A stretch of DNA of 64,000 nucleotides, from assembly GCF_031755915.1 (NCBI RefSeq), contig NC_083379.1, forward strand, positions 18,621,501-18,685,500, given 5' to 3'. The notes beneath the pieces are model-generated. The model saw only the letters and a program-made list of their open reading frames with translations, was not told the origin of the DNA and ran no database searches. This stretch comes from Ziziphus jujuba. Taxonomy: Eukaryota; Streptophyta; Magnoliopsida; Rosales; Rhamnaceae. Positions 50,375-64,000 of the stretch are shown here, in pieces. The stretch's first letter is position 1, and each line of letters begins with the position of its first letter. A program made the position numbers and the translations under genes.

Positions 50375-51402
50375 TGATCGTCTGTCTTAAGACCGTTGCA
50401 GCCGTTTTGTACAGGTATAATATATGACCGGCATGGATGCTTCCTACCTTTCCATATCAAGTCAATCATGGTTGTCGCCTATGTGCAAATTGCTAAATTG
50501 GATTTTTATTTCTATTTTTTTGGGACACGCACTATTTTGTGGCCTGGATAATAATTCTTTCATTATGATTTTTTTTTATTTACTTTTTTCCTTTTGAGGA
50601 TTTTTCACAATCTATACAGAATGAAATTATCAAAGACAATTAAAATGAGAATAATAAGGATGGGTAATTTGGTGTAATTGGTTTGATAATTTGTGTTATG
50701 ATAAAGGAGTGATATTATATTAGTTTCCTTGGGACATGCATTCATATATCTTTGTTCATAAATTTTCGATTTTGAATGTTTAATAAAAATGCATACTTTC
50801 CCCCCCATAATATATTAAAAAAAAGCACAAATTGGATGCGCATGTAATCATATCCATATGTATTAGATATTGATCATCTTCTTTCAAAGAAAAAAAAAAA
50901 TATTATTTATTATTATTGGTAATTATCATTTTATATGATCAATTTTAATTAAAATATAGGTTATTATTTTTCTATTAAAATTTTAAAATAAATTTTTTAA
51001 TAGTAATTATTTAAATTACTAATTTTTATATAGATTTTATTTATGATTATTTAACAGTAACGATGAATAACATTTTTTTAAAATATATCATCATCAAATT
51101 GGACAACTCAGGCTTGTATCCATCAAATCGTGATGCCTACCAATTTATGGCTCAACCAGCTTGGAGAGAATTTATAAGCTATTGAAGTCTCCCTTTAAAT
51201 CCTGCTTAAGAAATGTGAAAATTAATGAATATCTCAAATTCTTTGGAAAAATAAAACTTTTTTATATTTGAATAATTTTTAAGAGGGAAAAATTATTTAT
51301 ATCATTATATGATTAAAAAAAATACATTAATGTAGATATGTCCAGTATAATAGGTTATATCTAATGAGAATTTAAATACAAATCTAACAGGAGGCTAGGC
51401 CA
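49433..51402. other. Intergenic region, 3' flank of the receptor kinase
   Basis: No gene recognised. It contains (TA)n at 50256-50282 and (GA)n at 50336-50371, which generate spurious ORFs. The part near 51400 should contain the 3' UTR of the receptor kinase gene. Confidence 0.45.
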
Positions 51403-56879
<5,477 letters not shown>

Positions 56880-56952
56880 TTTCAGTATGGATACGAATCA
56901 CTTGGGTGGGTGTAGCATAGCCATGGTATGGGCTAGTTGACCGGTAAATTGT

Positions 56953-56962
56953 ATTATATAGT
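56953..56962 (-). promoter_or_regulatory. Possible TATA box of the receptor kinase gene
   Basis: The minus strand reads ACTATATAAT about 75 nt upstream of the ATG at 56879. The neighbouring TATATA at 56969-56976 is an alternative. Weak because the area is AT-rich. Confidence 0.35.
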
Positions 56963-57953
56963 ATTAGGTATATATAAATATGTATTGGTAATGATATAGT
57001 TTACGTGTATCGTTGGTAGTATTAGGTAGTTTTAATTAAAGGTCGTGAGGTCCACCTGAACCTTTCAGCGAAAATTACGCAAGAGGTCCACCTGAACCGG
57101 AAAAATCTGGTAGTTGCGCAATTGAAAAAGACATGAAACTAGGCAGAAGGCAACTCTTTAATTGGCTTTTAATATCCATGGCTCAATTATCTTGCCGATT
57201 AATTTAACGCAGGTTGAAAAATGAAAAAAGACGATTATTGCTCAGTGAAAAAGCTTCTAAAGTTGACATGTGAATATGTACGTCAACAATGACATGTGAA
57301 TTTATACGTCGACAATTCATAATATGTATGGCGCTCAATATACACTGAAAAAAAAGCTGGCGTTTAGTTAACACAGCTAATTTGTCAATGGTCCAACAGA
57401 AAATCTTCATTACCCAAAAAAAAAAAAAAAAAAAAAAAAAAGAAAAAGTAAAAAAAAGACGGCCTTCAATAAAACTCACATTGTCGACAAATCAAAGATT
57501 ACCATAAATATCAACAGCTGGCTCTGAAGAGATGGCTCAAAGTCGGCATAGTCACGGTCGATTAGCTCAATGAGCTGGTGGATGAGGGAAGAGAGATGGC
57601 TCTGGAGATTGGATCGAAGAGTGTCCTCTGGAACCAGAGCGGGTGGGCAATCTAGCGGGTCAAAGAAGAGGTCTATGGTTTATCCATTGGTGGTCGGGTG
57701 CATTTGCAGTGGCGGTCATCTTCTTGGAGTTGAAATCTTGGACTCCATTGGAATAGGAAGCGAAGGTCGGAGATGGAGAGAGGGAGAGGGACAGGAACAG
57801 CAAGAGGGTGAGATTGAAATTTTTTTTTTAGATGTGCAGCAGTTGGGTAAATTAGCAAAACGGCTCCGTTTGAAAAGAAATTGTTTTAACTAACAATGTT
57901 AAGATTAATCTGTGACATAGATACCTTTGTTACAATTTTATAAAAGAGTAATC
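56963..57953. other. Upstream region of the receptor kinase; no gene accepted
   Basis: Contains a 26-bp tandem duplication (57264-57315), a repeated GAGGTCCACCTGAACC at 57047 and 57084, a poly-A tract near 57415-57440, and a purine-rich GC island at 57520-57830. The island is open for 107 codons in one plus frame but has no recognisable domain. Confidence 0.4.
57264..57315. repeat. 26-bp tandem duplication
   Basis: TGACATGTGAATATGTACGT and CAACAA at 57264-57289 is followed by TGACATGTGAATTTATACGT and CGACAA at 57290-57315. It lies upstream of the receptor kinase. Confidence 0.9.
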
Positions 57954-59081
57954 TAGGTGGCCAAAATCCAATCGAACCTGTTTAATCCGTCCAATTCAAT
58001 TTATTTTTAACGGTTTGGATTGAATTTTTACATCAATTGGATTGGATTAGATTAAAAATATTATAAATTGTATGGATTGGATTGGTTATAAATTAGAAAT
58101 ATAAATCAAATCCAAATAATATATTATATAATTAAAAAATTATATATTTTTTATTTTTTTCATTTTTATATATTAATTTTAAAATATTTTTTTCATTTTT
58201 ATATATTAATTTTTAAATTTTTTTTTCCATTTTTATATATTGATTTTTAATATATATATATATATATAATTTTTTTTTTTTTACATCTCCATATCCCAAA
58301 TTTCAAATCAAATTATAAATTGTAACCCTAAACTAAACATTTACCTTTATTGCCGCACACCACCAGTCCATCACCATCACCATAATATATATATATATAT
58401 TTTTACATCCCCATCATATATATATATATATATATATATAAATCTACATATATTGTATCCAATTGTTACTTATATATATATATATAAATGTTTAAATATA
58501 ATTTATTACTAATTTTATTGTTTTGATCTTTGTAGAGCTTATAGAATCAACTAAAATTAGTGAACCTGTCAACGTTGATTGACTTATGATTTACCAAAAT
58601 TTTAAGATTAAAAAAAAAAAAGGAATTATGCATTGATTCTTGAGTGAACAAATTTTGACGAATGTATTATTTTATATTATTTGTTCTAACAATTTTAATT
58701 TGATTTTATAAGAGTGAGATGATAATATTAATGTTTACTATTTAATAAGTGCATGATGTGTATCATTTGCTACATTTTCTTCTTTATTTTCCATTGTAGA
58801 CTATGTTGTATAATTCTAATTGTAATTTATATTTGGATAATTATAATTTATTATTTATATTTTATATTTGAAAATTTTTTTATTTGTATTATATATTTAT
58901 AAATTAATAAGTTTCAAACCGATCAACCAATCCAAACCAAACCGATCATAAATGATTTGGTTTGGTTTGGATTTAATGCTTCAATGGTTTGGTTTAAATT
59001 GTAAATTAGAAAAACCGATATATATGGATTGAATTGTATTTCGGTCCAAAACCGAACCAATCCAATCCATGCTCACCCCTA
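57954..59081. mobile_element. Non-autonomous hAT-type DNA transposon
   Basis: 1128 bp bounded by a perfect 8-bp target duplication GAGTAATC (57946-57953 and 59082-59089). The ends are inverted: left TAGGTGGCCAAAATCCAATC, right (reverse complement) TAGGGGTGAGCATGGATTGG. The right end matches the TAGGGGTGxxCA-type termini common in plant hAT elements. Inside each end are repeated ATTGGATTGG / GGTTTGGTTTGG motifs, in opposite orientation on the two sides, as expected for subterminal transposase-binding sites. The interior is AT-rich with (TA)n tracts and has no transposase ORF, so movement would need an enzyme from elsewhere. Confidence 0.85.
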
Positions 59082-59352
59082 GAGTAATCTATGATACAAT
59101 ACCACTGTCATAATAGCATACAAATTATTATATGACATTAGTGTTTTCTTTATGTTTTCTTTATTTATTTTTCCTAGTAGTGTCAAGAGTAATATATGAC
59201 AATATGATATGGTAATATAACAACAATATACAGTTTCAATAAACTAGTTACAATTGTAAAACTATCATTGTTGACATACAAAAAATTCAAAAAATGTTTT
59301 GCTGCCAAATTTTAAAAGCTATTAATTGCAAAAATATGAGACAAAATAAGAG

Positions 59353-59935
59353 CTTATCACTAATTAAATGAGCCATTCACTAAACGTGCCAAAGATAATT
59401 TTGTTAAAAAGCACCTATATAGTGACAAACCAAAATTTGTGCTAGTATTTTTGTCGCTGTGCCCATGTTTTTTTTAATGAATATTCATCTACTTACATAG
59501 CCAATCTACAAAGTTTTAAACCAATATTTTGATAAAATTTTCAATTTTAGATATATACTGATTATTAGAGTTCAATGGATTTATTCATTAAGGCATCTCC
59601 AATAGCATGTCATTGCTAAAAAATGGCATAAATTGCCTTTTTTACTTATCGCTAATTAAATGTGCCAAAGATAATTTTGTTACAAAGCACATATCGAATG
59701 ATAAATGAAAATTTGTCGCTAATATTTTTGTAGCTATGACTTTTTTTTTTTTTTTCTTTAGTGAATATTCATCCCCTTACATAGCCAATCTACAAAATTC
59801 GAAACCAATATTTTGATAAAATTTTCAATTTTAGATATATGCTGATCATTAAATTTCAATGGATTTATCAATTAAAGCATCTCGAAAGGCATGCCATTGC
59901 TAAAAATTGACATAAATGACCTATTTTGCTATTTC
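59353..59935. repeat. ~292-bp tandem duplication
   Basis: Two copies start CTTATCACTAATTAAATG (59353) and CTTATCGCTAATTAAATG (59645). They share GTGCCAAAGATAATTTTGTT, GAATATTCATC, TTACATAGCCAATCTACAAA and TTTTGATAAAATTTTCAATT, and end in the left terminus of the neighbouring MITE. Confidence 0.92.
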
Positions 59936-60317
59936 AATAGGGAATGACAAATTTTACCAAAAACATTTTTGGTGCCAAATTATATTTGATGTCATTGGCG
60001 AAATTTGCTAGTGGGTTCACGGTCCAAAAGTTGGTGAGCATCATATATTTATTAAATCGAATTTATTTTTTTAAGTAGCTAAAAGAATATTTAAATGTGG
60101 ATTCCATATTTTTCACCTTTTATGCACACTTTCTCTTTAATATAGGTCTCATAATTTGATTAAAATGAATTTTAAGATTTGGCAATGCTATTTTTTGGCA
60201 TTTGCTATTAGATTAGTAATAACAAAATTTGATATTGATATTACTATATATGTGTCAATATTAAATTTTGGAAATGACATAACAATAACAAAATAACATT
60301 TATTATTAGAGATGCTC
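59875..60317. mobile_element. PIF/Harbinger-like MITE
   Basis: About 443 bp. The left end AAGCATCTCGAAAGGCATG and the reverse complement of the right end GAGCATCTCTAATAATAAAT are inverted. Flanking TTA is present on both sides (59872-59874, 60318-60320), the 3-bp target typical of PIF/Harbinger. Subterminal ATTGCTAAAAA and TGCCAAAAAATAGC motifs pair. There is no ORF. A second copy of only the left end lies at 59591-59644, made by the tandem duplication. Confidence 0.6.
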
Positions 60318-60393
60318 TTACGTATTTAGATTTAACTGTATAGTCAATATTTTTGTTGATGCGGTGATTACTTTTACCATTGCCCAACCTCAA

Positions 60394-60742
60394 CATCTCT
60401 ATTTTTTTTTAAAAAAAATTTAAATATTAAGGTTAGTTGTATTTTGGTACTTTATAATTTTGAAATATTGCAAGTTCAATCATTAATTTTAAAACTCACT
60501 ATATTAAACTTTTATTTTTTGATTTGTTGCAAATTGAGCCATGATTAATTACTATCGGAAAAATCAACTATACATCTCTATTTTTTAATTAAATATTAAG
60601 GTTAATTGTATTTTGGTCTTTATAGTTTTGAAGTCTTGCAATTTCAATCATTAATTTTAAAACTCACTATATTGAGCTTTTAAACTTTTGATTTGTTTCA
60701 AATTGAGCCATGATTAATTTTTCACTAACGGAAAATCAATTA
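60394..60742. repeat. 179-bp tandem duplication
   Basis: Copies start CATCTCTATTTTTT at 60394 and 60573. Both contain TATTAAGGTTA, TTGTATTTTGGT, CAATCATTAATTTTAAAACT, CACTATATT and AAATTGAGCCATGATTAAT. The divergence is modest. Confidence 0.92.
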
Positions 60743-62835
60743 TATTCCCATATGAACTGCACAAGGCTATTAAAAATAAAAGATCCAAAGTGCAAAATCT
60801 TAAAACTATATTAAAATTCTACACTTTTTGTTTTATAATTTAAATTATACAATTGTAAAATGATTCCTATTTGATGCCCCATTTTTAAGTTTATTTCTTA
60901 AAATATAATTTTACTTTATTTCTTAAAATATAATTTTACTTACAAAAATAAATTGAGAATCAACTTTTTAATTATAATTTTAATAATATAAAATTATTTT
61001 GTTTAAAAATAATAAACACGCTAAAAAAATGGTTGAACATATAGGAATATTTTTATTATATTTTAAATTATATAAAAGATGTATAATTTTTAATATAGTT
61101 TTAAAATTTTGTTATTTGCTATCCGTTACTTTTCAAAAATTTGCATTTTGATATCCATGTGCAACTTATGTAGGATAGGATGAACCTTAACTTTTGGTTA
61201 TGGTTAAAAGTTAACTAAGAGATCCAGGGAAAGTCCTAAACTGATTCTCTCTAATTTCTATCTTGCTTTAGGCTTCACCTGGATTCTAATTTTTATCAAT
61301 TTTTTTTTTTTTTTTTAAAATTTTTCCTCGTAGTGTGTTACACGGGTGTTTACATACTCATACAACTCTAAGCATTCTATCCAACCAATCCAAGCCAAAA
61401 GAATGAAAAGAATGGAAGTGAATTATGACATGATATATCATAACAATTAACTTGACTAACAAATCATTTAACCCAACTATACAATAAGAGTTAATCTACA
61501 TGCCACATTAACCTGGATATGGAATTTGTCAATAACTATGACGGAGCGTTCGCAACAACTTGTTTGCTGTGGTAATTCACAGTTCGCTGCTACAGGCGTT
61601 CTATTCTTGATCAGCTACAACTTCTATATTCAATTTACGATCCTTCAGCATACAGGTACTTTGGTTTGCCTAGAGCAAGAATTAAAAAGGATTCCCCATG
61701 CTCCCTAATGTTGACATAGTTTCCAAAAAAAAAAAAAAAAGAAAAAAAAAATGTTCTTCTATCTAAATCTATTAGATTAATGACTCAAGCTGCAGCTATG
61801 CAATCCGCCATAAAAACGAATGTAAATAGAGTAAGAAAGGTACAATTAGGATTTTTTTTTTTAATGGTTTAAATGATATTTTAGACAGTCAAATTATTGA
61901 ATGCACATGTACACTCATTCAAATGAGTATGAATTCTGATAACTTATAAAAAAAACTTCTATAATTTTATTTATCAGTTCTCAGATTGTTTTTAAAAAAA
62001 TTATGATTTTAAAATATAGTTAAGATTGATGAATCTATAAATATTTCATTTTTGCTTCAAATAAATTTTTAAATCTTAACTATTAAAACAATTCAAAGGT
62101 TTATAAAGATTTGTATTTGAATGAGAATGACAGCTCAAATGAATATATATTTGTTTTGAAAGAATTCAAAATAGAGCTAATTCTTGTTCAATTCCTTATT
62201 AATCTGATCAATATCATGAATATTACCACGGCCAGGAGTTTTATTTAAAAATTCTTAATCCCCTAATCTTATGTGAAAAAAAGAAGAAGAGAATTTAATA
62301 AAAAAGTGAAACATATAAAAAGCAAAAAAAAAAAAAAAAAAAAAAGGGAAAATATTAATAATAATAATAATAAATGGAGCACAAAAGGCTCCCTTTTTAA
62401 CTAATTGTGAATTATGCCGTCTCATTAATTTTTAGTATTGCAAGCCTTGGCTTTAACTTTTAAGTAGATATGAGCTGAACTAAATAACAGCCTTCTGCAC
62501 CGAACTTAGTTTGGATTTTATGCTAAAAAGAATTAAATAACTTATCGGATTAGTTAATTTTCAGGCATCTAATTGATCATACATGCATTTGTCTATTGGC
62601 AATTAAACAATTTTATAATAAAGTCCTCAGACCGGTCACCCCACCACTCGTATCTTATCAAGCATGTCAACAATGAAATTCTACCTTTCATGTGTCAAAT
62701 AATTGACTGCGTTTTGAATTACTCAAAACACGACAAAGATTGTTTTTATTTCTTTTTATTTTTAATTTTTGGTATTGCTTGCTGAGTATACGATATTGAA
62801 TAATAATACAATGTAAAGCAGCTTTGCTCGAGCTC
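60743..62835. other. AT-rich intergenic region
   Basis: No gene accepted. 61500-61710 is less AT-rich and open for 60 codons on the plus strand, without recognisable content. Poly-A runs lie at 61725-61750 and 62324-62344, and an (AAT)n tract lies at about 62356-62373. Confidence 0.4.
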
Positions 62836-62839
62836 ATCG

Positions 62840-63180
62840 AGTTTCTAGCGCAGTTATGGTAATGCTATTCAACGAAGAAGATCCTCCTGACCTAGATGTA
62901 GAAGAGCCTGCATCAAAGCAATTTTGATGTAAATTTTTTTTATTTTTTATTTTTTGCTGAGAGGAGGAGGAAAATATTGGTTCTACACAAGTGTTAGAAC
63001 TAAATAAAACACAACGATCTAATCAAAATGATCTAAAATCCAATACTAGTATAAAACTTTTTATCGCAAAATTTATTCTTCCGTTGAGCTTAAAATATGC
63101 CATGACAGTTAGAAAATTACCTCCATAATTTGTGGTTGAACTTGGGGTAGCCATTGCTCCATAATTGCCACTTCAAATTC
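62840..63180 (-). CDS. Possible last two exons of an unidentified gene
   Basis: On the minus strand an intron-like stretch runs from GTAATTTTC (63121 downward) to TTTGATGCAG (about 62916). Joining the flanks gives an open frame reading NYGAMATPSSTTNYGG, then a Ser/Gly-rich stretch, then SLNSITITALETR and a TGA at about 62840. That ending resembles the tail of plant receptor-like kinases (…VTITxLExR), but the body of the gene is not seen and an in-frame TGA lies just upstream unless the exon starts inside GAAG|TGGC near 63165. An alternative phase is also open. It may be a real 3' gene end whose upstream part lies beyond the window, a pseudogene tail or chance. Confidence 0.25.
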
Positions 63181-64000
63181 CTGCAAATCAAGATCAAGTA
63201 TCTATGCTCAAGCAGAATGGCACCCATTTTTCTCTATTCCCCAATGGGTTTCCACACACCATACAAGGCCTCACACTCACTACATCACTCACACATTTTT
63301 CATATAGCCCCAATTGACACCTCACACCAAAAATGGGTCAGACGCAAAAATGGGCTGTAATGTCAATATTAGTGTAGGTCTTGAAACATATTAAGGGCCT
63401 GCTATCAAATATACCATACCAGAAAAGAGTTCAACTGCTTTAGGTATTAAATCCAATATGTGCTCATCCTATCAAAATACATAATGCAATACAATAATTA
63501 ATTAATTCCAACTAATATAATGATTATGTTAAGTCCATATAAATGTTCCAACAGAAAACTCATTGCATTGGCCAATGCAAATTTTCCGTACTTAACAGCG
63601 CAGAACAAAGCAAAACAGGGGAAATGAAATGCTACCAACATTAACAAATCTTGTAAACCAAAGTGCATCCTGTCTGTAGATTTTGTTCTGCTTTCATTTC
63701 AAGTCCATATTCACTTCAGAAAATTATCATTGTATATGGAAAGACATGGTTTGCTCTTTCCGCTTAAATTTCAAACGATATCAATATTTTTATGATATGA
63801 TAATTTGATATTGGTTGGGGACATGATATTCTTATATTGGTAATCCAATAACAAATGATTCAACAGTGTCATCTTAGCCAATATTGTTTGAGCACATAGT
63901 GTTGAGGATGAAACTAATGTTATACATTATTAATTCTATCTTATATTTTAATACTTTATTATTATTATTATTATTGTTATTATTATTATTTTTTTTTCTG
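63181..64000. other. Right end of window, no gene recognised
   Basis: Moderately AT-rich sequence ending in an (ATT)n tract at 63957-63990. It may contain introns or upstream parts of the possible minus-strand gene at 62840-63180. I see no conserved coding motif. Confidence 0.4.

Noticed and set aside
50113..50427. ORFs on both strands at the (TA)n and (GA)n tracts
   Set aside because: Low-complexity translations of microsatellites.
57570..57893. 107-codon plus-strand ORF
   Set aside because: Composition-driven in a purine-rich island; no domain, no splice or start context that convinces.
62828..62930. Plus-strand frame reading VMLFNEEDPPDLDVEEPA
   Set aside because: It looked faintly like a kinase tail, but the minus strand at the same place has a better splice context and ending. 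The plus frame has no upstream support.

Overview
This window reads as nuclear DNA of a eudicot plant. It is strongly AT-rich, has many (TA)n, (GA)n and poly-A/T tracts, plant-type genes with GT-AG introns, and abundant decayed retrotransposons. The exact species cannot be told from the sequence. No prokaryotic operon, rRNA, tRNA or CRISPR array was seen.

Three protein-coding genes are well supported, all on the minus strand. (1) An FQR1/WrbA-like NAD(P)H:quinone oxidoreductase lies at 9912-13029, in four coding exons encoding 203 aa. (2) An intronless U-box E3 ligase with armadillo repeats, the PUB8 orthologue type, lies at 25149-26249 (366 aa). (3) A G-type (S-locus) lectin receptor-like kinase lies at 51403-56879, in seven exons whose splice phases join into an 847-aa protein. 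Their roles are largely independent: redox detoxification, ubiquitination, and surface perception/signalling. A weak fourth candidate is the last two exons of an unidentified minus-strand gene at 62840-63180.

The rest is mostly mobile DNA. Positions 1 to about 8760 are a head-to-tail chain of about 2.9-kb Ty3/gypsy-type LTRs separated by short gag remnants. Positions 33850-46470 are a three-level nest: a LINE fragment split by a roughly full-length Ty1/copia element (LTRs 35104-35611 and 45034-45555), itself split by a 2894-bp solo LTR (39465-42358) of the same gypsy family as the left-end chain. Every level retains a recognisable target-site duplication or a coding join. A non-autonomous hAT element (57954-59081) has a perfect 8-bp target duplication. 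A PIF/Harbinger-like MITE (59875-60317) sits beside a 292-bp tandem duplication that copied its left end. Short palindromic MITEs of one family sit in or beside (TA)n tracts near 18.4, 19.3 and 52.2 kb.

The window also carries many direct tandem duplications with units of 26-292 bp. One of 165 bp lies in an intron of the receptor kinase. The remaining intergenic stretches are AT-rich and hold microsatellites but no gene I can support.
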